Shown: positions 39,801 through 52,100, counted from the stretch's first letter. The stretch is 64,000 nt of DNA from Elysia chlorotica (GCA_003991915.1 RQTK01000800.1:4422-68421), one strand, 5' to 3'. Notes: generated from the sequence alone by a model not told the origin. Made by a program: numbers and translations.

Positions 39801-42800
39801 ACATGATCTTGGCGAAAACGTTATTGTTACAATTCTAGGTATTAGATCAACATGTACGTGTACCATATATGTTTGCGCTAACTGTTTAGGGTGACTGAAT
39901 ATATTCTTCGGGCTTTCATTGAGCACAACGCAACCTTCAAACTGCCTTATCTTCACTTGGATGTTCAGGTGGCCAGTTGCTGCCATATTTCTAAACTAAC
40001 CTGCCCAAATCTGTAAGTCTGACATCTGCTTTTCTGGCTATGCAGAGATCTAAGGCATGGGCCTCCTTTTTGAGAAGCTTGTGGTTTTTCAAAAAAACAC
40101 CAAAGTGAATATGTATATAGGGAGGAGCGATAAATCCAAGGGTATCTGCAGCAAAGGAGTGAATCAACAATGGAAAAAGTTTGCATCCTGTTTGATGATC
40201 AAAAGATAATGAGATAAAACATGCATACCTTTGCTGTAAAACAGTACGCGCCTGGCCTGAGTGACAGGTGTCCCTTAGGAGGCGAATTTCGATCCTGCAG
40301 CCGGCGGCCTGCTGCTCAACTAAAATGCACAAAATCATGCGTTTTGTAGTGCCGTGAGTTAAATTAAGTAAATAATTAAAACAAATTTTTTAAATCCCCA
40401 TAAAAATCTTTTCCGTAATTGAAACTCTAGAATTACCTGGCACTTGAGCAAGAGCTTGGCTAGATCTACTTGGTCTTCTGGTGACAGGGATATTCTGATT
40501 CTTGACTCAAACTGTTTTGCAAACCAAACTCGTTCCTCTTGAGTCTACACAAAAAAGATCACAAAATCACAACATATTAAGTTTAATATTCTAAATATCT
40601 TTAGACTCAACAAAATTACCTTACTTTGTAGCAAACATCTTAACACTGAAAACAACAAAAACTGAGGGGATAAACAATCCTGAAAAGTTGAAAGATTCTA
40701 TATGACTTTCTCAGTGACCTATTTTAAAATCATTTATTAATATTATTGCTGTGTATATCTGTAGATATGCCGACGATACAGTATTGTTAGCAGAAAACAA
40801 CAATGATCTACAAAATTTAGTAAACATTGTAGAAGAGGAGAGCAGGAAAAAAGGATTAGAACTGAACAGTAAAAAGACAGAGGTAATGGTTATCAGCAAG
40901 GAACAGATATCGCCGACGAGTGACATCTATATCAAAGGAACCAAACTCAAACAAAGTGACCGCTTTAAATATCTAGGGGCAATAATATCAGGCGATGGCA
41001 GAAACAACATCGAAATATCATCTCGCATAGCGCAGTCAAAGGCAAGTTTCCAGCGCATGAAAACCATCTTAACAAATAAGCGCATCTCCATCCAAACAAG
41101 AAAAAGGGTCCTTCAGTGCTACATAGAACCTATTCTAATGTATGGTTGCGAGGCGTGGACTGTGTCAAAGCAGATAGAAAAGAAACTGAAAGCAATAGAA
41201 ATGTGGTTTTTAAGACGAATGCTCCGCATCTCTTGGACAGAAAAGAAATCAAACAAAGAAGTTTTAGAAGAAGCTCAGGCAAAACCATCAATAATTAACA
41301 AGGTGAGGAAAAGGCAAACAACATTCTTTGGCCACGTGATGAGAAGAGAGGGACTAGAACATCTAGTGACGACAGGAATGATTGATGGGAAACGCAGTCA
41401 AGGAAGGCAAAGAGAAAAAATGGCAGACGGGATGAAGGAGTGGCTACAAATATCAAAGGTTACAGAGATGATGAAACTAACCAGAGAAAGAGAGATATGG
41501 AGGGACATGATCACCAACGCTATGAGGCATGGTACTTGATTATGATGATCTGTAGTTCAGCCAAGGATTCGCAAGCGCTAAAGTTAAATATTAGATAAAA
41601 TGTTAGAAACAGGTACTTGTCCATACTTGAAGGTGTTGGAATTCAGCCCCTATGGATCCACTGTATGTCTCTTGTAACTTCTGGACTAGATCACTGACAC
41701 TCATTTCCTGGGTATCCGAGCCAAAGAAAATTCCCTCGGTTTGAACCATTTTGTGGCTATCAGCTTGTATACCATAAAGATGCATATCGAGCTCGGGAAC
41801 TGGTCTGAAATAAAATGAATGAGAAACTCAATTGAATGCTTGGGAAACTGTAATGCTTTTACAATTAAAAACAGATGTAATGAAGTCAACAGACATAAAA
41901 GCTATCCAAGTTTGTTCCACCTCATATTTTTAAAAAGTTGGAGATAGATTAGTTAACTGTAACAGTGGTACACAACTTCATATCTCGTTTTTTTTTTAAA
42001 TTCTTATAAAACAGTGTATACATAATTTATGTTAGGTATCTTTCTCGGATATGTGTATGAGAAGAGAGGGGCAGAAACATCTCGCATCAACTGGAGGACT
42101 GGGGCAAAATACAGCAGGGGAAAACATTGAGAAAAGTTCACAGTTGGACTGGAGAATTGATTTGGTGTAGGGAAAGGGATGGAGGCATTGAAGGGGTTGG
42201 ATCACCAACGGTAAGTTATACAGTGTTTGATAGATATAATTTTTTTCATCAAATTTTAATTTTTTTGAACAGTAAGAGAGAGCAATCCATTTTATATCAA
42301 TGCTTTTTTTCTTTTAAATCCAATTTTCAACAAATATAAGGGAATGTTTCAAGGCATACCATTTTTCTACTTCCAACACATAAAAATTTAAAAAGTCCTT
42401 ACCCTCTTTTCATCAGATCCAATGGATCCAGGTGGGCTGTCTTGTGGCCATGCGACCGATATGCTTCAACCAACTGGACAATTTTACTGTACTGAATTCT
42501 GTTTTCAAGCTCCTTACTGGAATCTGAGGATCATATTGTGTTTATTTTTTCGTCCGACTGTTCACAAAATGAAAAACTTTCTAGGTGTACTCACTTGTAG
42601 CTCCGTTACTTCCCCTTTCCATATAGATATACAAAAACATTTTAACTTTGAAAGCTAATATCTTTTAACTTTTGATTTTGTTGATCAGGTTAACTTAGAT
42701 GTTTATGCTTTACCCATTATGCATCATGTCAAATGCCTTTTCATTCCTTCTAGACTCCTTATTTCAAGCAGTTTGCTGTATTTCACAAAACCCTGGATGG

Positions 42801-43209
42801 GCTTCATTTCACAATTTTTAAAATGTTTAACACTCAAATCGTTTTTGTTAACAATGAAATATTCTGCCTATGCCTATAAAATTTTAGACATGTTTTGAAA
42901 AAAATGATACTTTACTAAAATCGTCAGAAATTCCCTATAAAGGAAGGACAACATTAAATTTAAACTTCAGTCCATCATTTTGAAAAGCTGGCAATTGGCA
43001 AACAGGCAGTTAAAAGGTTAATGACAACTACACAACATTTTTTTTTTCAAAGTCCTGTTTCAGTACTCACAGCTAGACTGATCTGTTGTGTTCTGCAAAC
43101 ATTTATGGCCATAGACCCCATCTTTAGAATGATAGTGGGCTGCACAAAAGGATCTGCCTGCATATCTTAGCAGTGTGGATCCTATATGTAGTCGGCATAT
43201 GGATGACAT
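24467..43209 (-). CDS. DHKTD1: DHKTD1: 2-oxoadipate dehydrogenase E1, mitochondrial
   Basis: ThDP-dependent E1 that decarboxylates 2-oxoadipate toward glutaryl-CoA in lysine, hydroxylysine and tryptophan breakdown, with DLST and DLD. The 22 coding exons are 43071-43209, 42403-42523, 41627-41804, 40437-40544, 39590-39701, 39327-39424, 37979-38042, 37049-37122, 35093-35236, 34511-34626, 34070-34145, 33109-33300, 32648-32749, 31993-32124, 30881-31001, 30030-30169, 28405-28561, 27608-27708, 27269-27370, 25960-26211, 25190-25339 and 24467-24568. All phases agree (2781 nt, 926 aa; human about 919). The start [11 protein letters not shown] begins a basic mitochondrial presequence. Motifs are [16 protein letters not shown] (about 75), MPHRGRLN (about 230), HGDASFTGQ to VNNQ (about 337-374, ThDP/Mg), [55 protein letters not shown] and [24 protein letters not shown] and the short N-terminus favour DHKTD1 over OGDH. 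Acceptors of exons 13, 14 and 22 are less certain. Confidence 0.93.
26476..26815. repeat. 172-bp tandem duplication in DHKTD1 intron 19
   Basis: Copies at 26476-26647 and 26648-26815 start CTCACTCTGATTTTCGAGTG and are almost identical, differing only in A-run lengths. The near identity implies a very recent event or polymorphic copy number. It lies between exons 20 and 19 and touches no splice site. Confidence 0.95.
28000..28240 (-). mobile_element. tRNA-headed SINE, - strand, in DHKTD1 intron 17
   Basis: On the - strand it starts GGGCACGGTAGCCCTTGGGT and continues with the SINE core (ACCGGCTTCCGACGCAGGAGG, then GGTTCGAGGCCTGGCGAT). It then runs through the shared body (CCTGTGTTGTAAGTGGCAGC, GACGTCAGTCTTGAGGTCCG) to the 3' end (AGTGCTGACGTTGGATGTTA, AACCAACTCAAC). 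The head resembles a tRNA with A- and B-box promoter motifs but does not keep a cloverleaf. It is co-oriented with the host gene. This is a full-length copy. Confidence 0.8.
30719..30846. repeat. 64-bp tandem duplication in DHKTD1 intron 15
   Basis: Two near-identical units (AAAATGATGAACTGTTGACA ... AATAATCTTTTGAGG) offset 64 bp. They end about 35 bp from the donor of exon 15 (exon edge at 30881). Confidence 0.9.
33908..34004. repeat. Poly-C then CAA-rich low-complexity tract
   Basis: C9, A10, then CAACAACAA/AAAACAACAA units inside DHKTD1 intron 11. This produces spurious Gln/Asn/Lys-rich and Cys/Phe-rich frames. Confidence 0.9.
35646..35732. repeat. 45-bp tandem duplication in DHKTD1 intron 8
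   Basis: CATAAGTATTCTGTTTTCCC...GCTAATTCT occurs at 35646 and again at 35691 with one substitution. Confidence 0.9.
36345..37048. repeat. Imperfect duplication ending at DHKTD1 exon 8 donor
   Basis: The segment from ATCTTGGAACAACTTG through CAAAGCTACAAAGCACAGCA to ACTTGAGGTATCTAGTTAG and ATAAACAAAC is present at about 36361-36652. It recurs at about 36870-37048 with a 130-bp internal gap that removes the LINE remnant. GA-rich low-complexity DNA separates the copies. The second copy's last bases are the reverse complement of the exon 8 donor (GTTTGT), so the donor-proximal intron itself was duplicated. Confidence 0.75.
36369..36545 (+). pseudogene. LINE ORF2 C-terminal remnant
   Basis: The frame reads [20 protein letters not shown], then [20 protein letters not shown]. 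This aligns by eye with [20 protein letters not shown] and [19 protein letters not shown] of the better copy at 40751-41540, with matching G-I-GK-S-G-Q-E spacing. It is antisense to the host gene DHKTD1. Confidence 0.5.
37547..37992. repeat. Minisatellite containing DHKTD1 exon 7 donor
   Basis: Six diverged units of the form GACAGGTAAATCTG, then TGTACACAGATGTGACAG, start near 37547, 37771, 37817, 37867, 37912 and 37958. The last five have a period of about 46-50 bp. The final unit spans the exon 7 boundary (37979): its end codes for the last residues of the exon and its middle is the 5' splice site. A hairpin element (37571-37753) splits the first unit from the rest. Confidence 0.8.
37571..37753. 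mobile_element. Hairpin MITE-like element
   Basis: GTAAGGCCAGAACCAGACTG at the left is matched by the reverse complement CAGTCTGGTTCTGGCCTAAC at the right, with arms of about 50 bp. Inner segments CTCTTGTATTT / AAATACAAGAG also pair, so almost the whole 183 bp can fold. There is no coding capacity. It interrupts the minisatellite next to exon 7. Confidence 0.75.
38292..38315. repeat. Poly-C tract of about 24 bases
   Basis: A homopolymer in DHKTD1 intron 6, about 250 bp upstream of exon 7. Its length is prone to assembly error. Confidence 0.9.
39261..39340. repeat. 40-bp tandem duplication across DHKTD1 exon 6 donor
   Basis: Units 39261-39300 and 39301-39340 share CTGTACTnTTTGTCAAACAT and TACCTTACGGAACAT. 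On the - strand each copy contains ATGTTCCGTAAG/GTAnTATG, the end of exon 6 plus its donor. A second donor-like site therefore exists 41 nt downstream. Confidence 0.9.
40751..41540 (+). pseudogene. Non-LTR retrotransposon reverse transcriptase, 5'-truncated
   Basis: An uninterrupted frame of about 260 codons begins inside the RT domain at the catalytic box [11 protein letters not shown]. It continues through [57 protein letters not shown] and [10 protein letters not shown] to a natural stop. The 5' end is cut just upstream of YADD and the 3' end has a short TGATTATGATGAT tail, typical of 5'-truncated LINE insertions. The order and wording fit RTE/jockey-like elements, and the clade is not certain. 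It lies antisense within DHKTD1 intron 3. The intact frame suggests a young insertion. Confidence 0.85.
42055..42190 (+). pseudogene. Short LINE remnant
   Basis: The reading [18 protein letters not shown] resembles [19 protein letters not shown] of the copy at 40751-41540. It then degenerates. It lies in DHKTD1 intron 2 and is weak evidence. Confidence 0.35.
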
Positions 43210-44154
43210 AATTGGATTTTGTTATTGTCTTTTCTCAGTATTTAACTCTTCTTACAACAGACTGTTGCTCCATATCAAACTCAACCCAGTTTCAGAAGTC
43301 CTGCCTGAAAAAAAACCCAAAAACTTTGGTTAGTTAATGGCAAGGATTTTACAAACCATTTTTACATTAAGACTAAGGCCAAAACAGCACTGTGGTCTTC
43401 ACCCAAGACCTGCTGCTTGCAAATCCACTCCGCACAAGCCAGATCCTTATAGCTCTGTGAAACATAATTTTCTCCATGCAATTTACATGTCAAAGAGCCC
43501 ATTCTTGAAATGATAAGATAAGATAAATCTTTATGTGTGCCTTTGAGGAAAATTTACACTTCAGCTTGAAAAGGCCATAGCAAGGGATGAGAGGGGGGTT
43601 GATGTCAGAGGAAGGAAGAAATGTAGGAGAAATAAAGCCAGATCTAAAGGGGACCACACACTGCCATTCTTTCTTAGAAGGGCGCGCTCACCAAGCCAGA
43701 AGCATAGGCATCTAGTTTTAGGGCTGTATCCCCGGTGCTGGAAGGATCTCCCACACAGAGGGCAAAAACGGGACTAATTAATCTAAACAATGTAGACATG
43801 TGCTCATATTTATATATCTATATCGTTTTATATACATATATAATTTATAATAATATGGTATATATAAAATAAATAATCAGAGAACAATAAAAACCCGTAA
43901 AATTAAAAACAACAACAAACAAAATAGGCCTTTAAAGTATTTAAATGGCTCAAGAGATTAAGGTTTAAGGGTTAAGGCTGGGCGATTGCTGGTCACATGG
44001 GTTGGGACAGGAAAGGTATGCTGCCTTGAAACTCTTTTTCATGCTTTGACAGGAGAGGGAGGAGTGTGATGGACGACAGGTAGGAATCTATTCATGATTG
44101 GGTTGAGTGTGCCTTGCATGCTTGCATCCTATTGTAACATACCAGGGCCCTCCA

Positions 44155-44366
44155 AGGGAGAGCACGGTGGCTCTGGGGTAGAATATCGGCTTCCGACGCA
44201 ACAGGTCAGTGGTTCAAGCTCTGGCGATTTCTCTCCCTACTGGTTAGGTCGGTGTTAGTTTAATGCTGATACATGAGTCACGGTTATCCCCGCCCTGTCT
44301 CGTGTGTGGCAGCACACATGTATAAAATCGCCAGACGTCAGTCTTGGGGCCCGTTTATAATATAGT
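44155..44366 (+). mobile_element. tRNA-headed SINE, 3' truncated
   Basis: The head AGCACGGTGGCTCTGGGGTA, GAATATCGGCTTCCGACGCA and the B-box region (GTGGTTCAAGCTC) match the other copies. The body with TATCCCCGCCCTGTCTCGTG, TGTGGCAGCACA and CAGACGTCAGTCTTGGGGCC follows. The sequence departs from the family after about 44366, before the usual GTTGGACGTT 3' end. Confidence 0.75.
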
Positions 44367-45256
44367 TTATTTACTCAACAACAGGGTCCCCAAGGGTTGG
44401 TGCAAGTATGTCGTGTAGCATTGAGCTAAAACACTACAGTAGAAAAAAAAAATCTAATCTAGATCTAGATCTCAATTTATAGGCTATTAGATAAACTCTA
44501 GTAGTACAAAATATCATCATATCTCGACAATCATTGTCTAAAACCTAGATTTAGATAGCACAGTTTACCTAGACTAGAAATTTGATGAATACCGAGAGAA
44601 CCACAGCGGATAGATAGACATGTGGAGGGAACGGCTTAGATCTAGACTCTAGATCTAGAGATCTAGCTCATCTCAATATGTGCAAGAGAGCATCCAAGCA
44701 ATTAAGCTTAGTGAGAATGTGGGATTAGACGCAAACGAAGCGGTGTTTTGTCCTTGACCTTTTAACCTATAAGCCTACTCTTCTCAAATATGAGAGCGCG
44801 CCGTAAACATACCGTACAATTATTCTTTCACTATTGTTTTAGGTTCCTTGTTTCGAAACCCTCAGATGTTAACTAGCTTTCTAACCTATGTGTAAAAACG
44901 ACCTGTAATTGCTACCTTTTTACTTCCAATGCCACTTAAACGGAATGTAGATCTGTAAATTAATGAACAAATTAGATCGATAAAAAGATAGATAACGCGA
45001 GATGAGAGAGATAGATACTTGAGATCGATGTAGATAGATAAGGAGTTCGACATAATTATAGCAGCTAGTTCAAGGCACTCCTGTAAAGTTTACTCGCTCA
45101 AAACTACAAAATGTTAGATAAATACACATAAGCATGTCCCCGAAAGTATAATGAAATTAGGAACAATTATCATCCACCCACATAGAGAAGCAATATACTC
45201 TGAAAACTAAACTTCCCCCTCCCCCCAACCCCCCCTCTCTCTCTCTTCATGTGGTT

Positions 45257-45289
45257 TTTCTTCTTCTTCTTCTTCTTCTTCTTCTTCTT

Positions 45290-45357
<68 letters not shown>
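45257..45357. repeat. TTC then TTA trinucleotide microsatellite
   Basis: About 60 bp of TTC is followed by about 40 bp of TTA, which encode spurious Leu/Ile runs. Confidence 0.95.
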
Positions 45358-45358
<1 letters not shown>

Positions 45359-45636
45359 ATTAATTTTCTTATTATAATTTTGTCACCTTCGTTCCATTTT
45401 GCTTTTAGCTTTTTTTTTTACTCGCTACATGTCGCCTTTCCTTTTCTTCACATTTAAAGTAATTTTAAGTTTATTTTAATGAAATAACTTTAAACAATCT
45501 AATTCTAAAATCTAGATTCTAGCTCAATCAAGTCTTTAAGTTGGTGCCTGCCACCAGCTCTAATTTGCTAGGTCTCCCAAAAAAGTTTTGGACAAGGAAG
45601 CTTTGCTGATTGAAAACAGTCAAGGCTTCCACAGTC

Positions 45637-45664
45637 GAACATCCCAGTCAGCTGACTGATGTTC
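45637..45664. other. Nested palindrome with CAGCTG core
   Basis: GAACATC and GATGTTC flank an inner perfect palindrome AGTCAGCTGACT. The inner part contains an E-box (CAGCTG). It could be a protein-binding site or chance. Confidence 0.3.
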
Positions 45665-48419
45665 TTAGTTTTATCGTCTGAAGGAGTACGCGTTTATTGA
45701 ACTTGACCCCACATCATATAACTTGGACGATAGCCGTTTATCGTTCAATATTACCACTTTAACTTGAAATTAAGTGCACTTGATCTATCATATCAGTGGT
45801 TCGCATTAATTAGAAATAAGTTATCAGGGCTAATAAAAGCTATTTTCTCTGATAAGACTAATGAATGGAGACACGAACGAAATCAGTGAAGTCACGGGTG
45901 TCCAAAATTCTAAACCACCCTTAATTTTTCATTTCAACTTCCTTGTCGCCTATTTAAATATTGTCTAGTTGTAGAGTAGAAGGGTAGATCTGGATTCTGG
46001 TACTCTTACACAGCAGGTGACTGTAACTTTTTGCATAGATCTATATTACTTTAGAAGTAAGGTTTATAACTACGTTATTTTGGTTTAGATTCAGACATAG
46101 ATATTCTCTAGATCTAGATCCTAGCGGCAGATCAATAATCTAGATTAGTTAGGCCTACTCATTTTATCTTATATGTTTCTAAAGCGATTTTACTTTTGAC
46201 AGAGCCCCTGTTTTGCTGTATAACCTACACACAAAGACATTGTCACATTTACATCTAGATATCTAGTGTCTGGCAATTATTTTACTTTTGTCACTAAATT
46301 ACAATCAAGAGCTTTGCTTTATTTCACTTACTAACTTGCTAAGAGACTAACTAAATAATTTGTATTTGAACAGAAACACTTATCTTTATAGTAATATTAC
46401 TAATAATTATGATTAGCCTTTAGAACCTGGCATTTTTTTTTTTTTTTTTTATAAGTGAAGCTTAAAGTTTAAATGCCAAAATGCAAGTGGTACATTTACT
46501 TTCAGATTAAAATGTACTTTAGGTGTTTGCATTAAATAATAGAAAAAATTGGTAGAAACTCTTTATGTTTATAAATACAATGTGGAGGCAGGATTATTGG
46601 TATAGGTACTCCTTTGGGATCACAATAAAATCTTAGACTATTTTTGTGAGGAGCTTTCGAGAAGTACTGTATTATATTTATAATACAGACATCCCTTAAT
46701 CTGAAAATTTGAAACTTTAGAATTAATCTGCTACAATCGATGGCTATATTCTTTTCAACTTCTAGATACTAATCTAGATGTGTATTATATCTAGACCAAT
46801 AAAAGTAAATCGTTTCATAGTTATAAGCTCCTATAATCTTGAATTTATAAATTTAGTAAAAATCCGAAAATGTAAATTTTCGAAAGTTAAATCCCTGCAA
46901 TTTAATTTAGAAGCCTACAGTCTTAGAACCTAATGATCTAAATCCAAATCTTCATATAAAATGGAGGGGGTAAAAAAGAAATTATGAAATATAATGTAAT
47001 GACATTGAAAAAAAAAACGCAAGGTCAGACACGCTAAGCAGACTTGACTAACGCAAGAAAAAAAACTGTTGGTACCACATGGGAGCTGAAGAGGATCAGG
47101 CAGAACTTGGGTCTGTGAAGGGGAGATGCTGCGGCCTTATGTTTCACAGGGAATCAAGAGGCTTAAACCATTGACATAGATTTTCTTATTTTTTTTAAGT
47201 CCTGCATTTACTGCAGATTCATTTTAATTTTAAAAAGTTTTGATCATGCAGTATCATGGAGACATTTTAGTTTGTCTTGCCCATGAAATTCTAAATCATC
47301 ACTGCGCGGAAATGATCATCACAGTTAAGGCCAAGGTGGGGGTGGAACCTTTAAGGCTAGGTTCCCACTACAGAAGCATTAATTTTCTATCACATTATTA
47401 TATATATGTATCTATTGTCAATAGCATATGCACTTAATTGCATTTTATAAAGTAAAATATAACTTTTGAAGAGTGGACCATTACTGCGCTGCTTTTTCTA
47501 AGTAATTTTTTTATACTATTTTGAAAGACAGGACACATGTTTTGCATCTTGAGAAAAATTCATGAGGGCTCGAACTGGAACTTGCAGATACTTGCATCAG
47601 ATGTAAAGCCATTTATATGTAAGTTTATAAGAGACAACTGCAAAACGTGAGGGAATAACCTGACAAACAACATACTACACTGTGTCCAACCACATTTAGA
47701 TCACTGGGCGCGATTGCGATTGTCTCAGGCTAGAAGACGAAACCAGGTGGTACGCGATCAAGTCGGACTGGGACATTTTCATCTTTCCCATTCCCTCCTA
47801 CTGAGAGGTGAAGAGCCTCCACAGTGCCATACCTACAACTTTGAATTATCAATAAGTCACATTCTGATTTAATAAACTGCCCGCTTCACTGAAAAAGGAA
47901 TCTGCACCTGGCTTCTAAGCCACCGGAGAACATATTTACTTAAAGTCCTCAGCAAATACTGAGGTTTCTAAAGGACATTGATCTGTAGAATAAAATTTTA
48001 ATGTGATCTTCCCACACATGGATCTTTTACAATGCTGCACTTACACTTCACTTTTAACCAACCTTTCTATGCACAATTTTTCTTACTTTTTCCACTCAGA
48101 GAGATAAAGGAATCACTGTTGGTACTGGTATAATGTATTAACTGCCTTAGGAGATCATAGGAACAATATGGTCGTAACTGTGCTGATGTGCCGTAAAAGC
48201 AAACTCACTCACATTTCCATGCCATAAAAACTATATACTATATAGTAGCTGTTTTTTTTTTTTTTAATGCCAGCCTGTTATTGTTGCTGTTACTTGCAAT
48301 ACTGTATCATCATCATGTAGTGTCTTGCCGGTTGGGGATATCTAGTTTTCCACTTTTATATAATGTCCTGACATTTCAGTTGCGATTTAATGATGTTCTT
48401 TCTTTTTGTGACTAGTAGC

Positions 48420-48890
48420 TGGATTACGGTCTGGAATCACCTGTCCCACTTGAAAATCCATACCGGACCAGGCTGTCTCTCCCTTTACGTTATTATCTGA
48501 GAATATTGAAATATTTTGGAACATGATTGTACTAGGGACAATACAACAGTGGTTTCCCGCTGCCTCTGTCGAATTTGTATTTGGTTGTCTCCATAGCCTA
48601 TTGACCTCCTGGTCATAACCACCAGGCAGTGGGAGTACTCAATAGGTTTAATTAAAGAGGCGCCTCCCGCTCGCCTCGACAGTCCCTTCATTGAACATTG
48701 AGGTTTTTGTAGAAACAATTGTGCCACCAAGCTGTTCCACCTCACCCTCTGCAACTGGCGCCAGTTTGATCCGCGGTTGCTTTGGCAACTAACCTCCATA
48801 TCTGGAAGTATCCCACTGCTGCCACATGTGGACGCGCTAGATGGGAGATGGTAGCCCCACACCAATAATCTTAAATTACTACAAAAAAAC
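48420..48890. other. Unidentified GC-richer segment, repeat-like
   Basis: This segment has distinctly higher GC than its neighbourhood and an open frame of 136 codons on the - strand (48485-48895) without a recognisable domain. A short palindrome-like stretch (CCTCCTGGTCATAACCACCAGG) and a sharp boundary suggest a short interspersed repeat rather than a gene. A family could not be named. Confidence 0.3.
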
Positions 48891-49142
48891 AACACGAAAT
48901 GTAACTCATATATTTTTTTCTTTAGATATTTATGTATAGAGATTTTGAAAATACAGAAAAATGCCTTTCCTGAGGCCTCGTTTGTGGCTTTTGTCCCATG
49001 TTATTCGAGTGCACCTGTTAACGCCATCATTTAAAATGTAAATAGAAAAAAAGTAAGCCAGGCAGTAAGTAAATATGTTTTAATTTTTTCAACATTGCAG
49101 GTTTCCGTATAGCTTACTGCCTTGTAAGACATTTTTCTGAAT

Positions 49143-52100
49143 ATGATGGAGTTGTCAAGGTTTCTTTTTGTGGCTTGCTTTCTTCTGTAAGTATTTTCTC
49201 TGAGAAATTTTAATTTTTTTTTTTTTTAAACTTCACTTTAATTTATAGTTAATATGTATCAAATACATTTTTTTCCACAAAGAGTACTCACTTACATTAA
49301 GTAGCAGGATTTAAAATGCATTTCAGTCTTTTCAAGTGGCAAATATTGATTAAAAATGTAATGGTAAGTTCTGAGATGAATTAAATAAGAGAAGTTTTAA
49401 ATGTGAAGCAAAACATTATTTAAATTTAAAAAAATGAATTCACCCCTAAAAGCCAAAAAGGAAAGATCTCAAAGTATTAAAATGGTTCATTGTGATTTCA
49501 TGTATAGACTGCTATGTCTTTAAGTATTTCATGAGACAGAAACATTTAGTCTGTTGTTTCAAGTAATACAATCAAAAGATGCAGTATCTCTCCACTTGCA
49601 GTGTTTCCAGTGAGGTCCTGACAGGCCGAGTGGTCGAACGTGAAGACTTTGAGTTTCTTCTCTTGGCTCACTTTTGGCCAACAGCTTCCTGTGTGTATTT
49701 TCATAATGAGGTACGGAAATGACATGATTAGTAGATGGGTTGGGCAATAAATCTACCTGTAAATTGCTGCACATGGGTGATTACATGTAACATTGGCTAT
49801 GCATAATATATTTGACCATATCTACTGGTAATCTTAGCATTTTAATATTTATCTTAATCTACCAGTTATTTTTACTTGCCTCTTCTCTGATGATGCTCTC
49901 TAGATTTATTTGTGTGGAGTGCGACTCATGTGATGGCATGGCTGACTTGGACTGAACGCTTTATCAAAAGGCTTATTTTTGCTAGATTGAAAGCCTTGTT
50001 CATACTAGAACTTTGGCTAATTTTTTTCTAGAGTTTGTCTGGAAAAGAATGAAAGATCTACTGCGACATTGCTTTTGTGGTCACCAACTTGTACATACAA
50101 TTTAATGACAATAAGCTTCACAGTCCATTGAATAGTTGATTTAAAAATTAAAATTGATTAGCTCTGTTATTGTTTTTTTCGTGTTCTTTCAGGGTAAAGG
50201 ATGCTATGTTCCTCCAGCTGTTAAAGGCTGGACCATTCATGGCTTATGGTTTGTGAACCATTTTTATTTTTCCAAATGTTTAGATGATGAATGTTTTATT
50301 TTAATATCAATGTCATAGCCTGGTTGTAATCTTTTGGTATATTTTCATACAAAATTACTTATCAAGTGGTTGTCTATTTATTTATTACATCAATTTGCAT
50401 TTTCATGCAATGTATCAATTTATCAATATTGTTAAATACTTCATCTGCGAACAAAAAAGAAATCTATTACGACATCAGTTTTCAAGGTCTCACTGGTGCA
50501 CTATGAATATCATTATCAGACAATTCAGACCAATAGAAATCTTTCACACAAAAATAGAAGCTCAAGCTGTATTTTTGGAGGTCAGGTAAATTTAGTTTTT
50601 AATTTCCATATGAACTATCTATGCTCTCTTTTATTTCAATTTCTTTTATCTCACTTGCAACTTGATAGTTACAAAAAGCTACAGTTTGCTAAAGTTAAAT
50701 ATTTATTTTCCACAGGCCTTCTATTCCAGGAACGGAAAAACCAGATTATTGCAATGACTCTATGAAATTCAATTACAATGAAATCCAGGTAAAAAGTAGT
50801 GGGTTTTTATTATCATCTATCTTATCAGATAATTTAGAAAATTAACCTTTCTAAAATTATTTACAACAAATAACATTGAAAGCACTTTTAAAGAAATTGT
50901 TCAGATAAAAACTGAAAAAGAGCCAAAGAAAGCTTTAACTTTTTCCACTTGCATCAACGCTCACTCCTTTGATAGGGTGGCTCAAGGTTGCTCATGATTG
51001 TATCAAGGTTTTCATGACACTCTTCTACTCTAGTTCTAGACCTAGTTTCTAAACTTGCAATCTGTGTAGTCTTTTTGAAAGTCTGCCTTTTAAGATTTTT
51101 TAGCTCTTCTGATCAATCCAATGGCACTTAGATAGGTCTGCCCACCCAGCCCAGCTCCAACCTAAAAGAAGGGAAATAACTCTGCAAGAAATTGCTGCCT
51201 TACTTGTTTTGAAAAATTGTAAAAAATCTACAGTCTGTAAAGAGAAATTTTTAAGATTAAAAAATAAAGCCATAGACTTCCTAGTGGAGCTATTCTCTTT
51301 CAAAGTGAATATACTAAGACATCATCAACAAACCAAGGACATTTTTTTACAACATTGGATATATATTATTTTGATTTAGTAAACACACTTCGCTTTGTCT
51401 AAGCTCTACAGCTAGGCCCACAGATTATAAAATTTAGGAGCAGATTAAAAAACATGATATGAAAGTCATCCAAGGTGGGGAAGAACTGTGATTGGGTGGG
51501 GAAAAGAACTGTGATTAGGTGGGGAAAATAACTGATTGGGTGGATAATAGGCAAGCGAGTGGAAGGAGTTGAGGACATCATAAGATACTAGTATTATTTT
51601 TTTTCTTTTACAATTGTTAGCAGAAACAAAATGGTCATATTTTGTCATAACAGATATCAACGAGTTGCAGATCTATTACTCAGCAACAACAGAAAAAGAA
51701 AATAAATCAAACCGTTTAAAAATTGACAACAAACCCCCCCCCCCCCCACCACACCCACACAAACAGTTAGGCCCAAAGATTATATAATTTAGGAGCAGAT
51801 TAAAAAAACATGATATACACGATGATGTAAAATTATTTGATCCAGGATGTTCAATAAGAGTGCCACAAATTTTGCTGTATTTTTGTATTCTGCAGGACCT
51901 GTCTCAAAGACTGGCTGTGAACTGGCCTTGCTATGAAGAAGGGGTCAGTAAAACGGAACTATGGTAAGGATTCCTCATTATCATCATTGATAGCCATTAT
52001 TCACCCTTTTGTCATACAATCTAGCAGGGTTAAATCGAGAGCACTCTAATAGTCTCAATGGACATAAAAAAAGAAAAATCAAAACTGTTGATCATTGCAC

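Larger units (their letters stand above)
43210..49142. other. Intergenic between divergently transcribed DHKTD1 and RNase T2
   Basis: Both flanking genes start at the edges of this 5.9-kb block and are transcribed outward, so promoters should lie near 43.2-43.4 and 49.0-49.14 kb. I could not place a TATA box or transcription start. The block holds a SINE, a TTC/TTA microsatellite, GATCTA-rich patches (44455-44470, 44636-44668, 46105-46125) and a GC-richer unidentified segment near 48.4-48.9 kb. No coding exon was recognised. Confidence 0.5.

Noticed and set aside
24467..43209. Calling the ThDP gene OGDH rather than DHKTD1
   Set aside because: Total length (926 aa), the short N-terminus and diagnostic stretches such as FPPVIMFRK and [12 protein letters not shown] fit DHKTD1. 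OGDH is about 100 residues longer, with a different N-terminal region.
48485..48895. A 136-codon gene on the - strand
   Set aside because: No recognisable domain or splice sites. The segment looks like an interspersed repeat.
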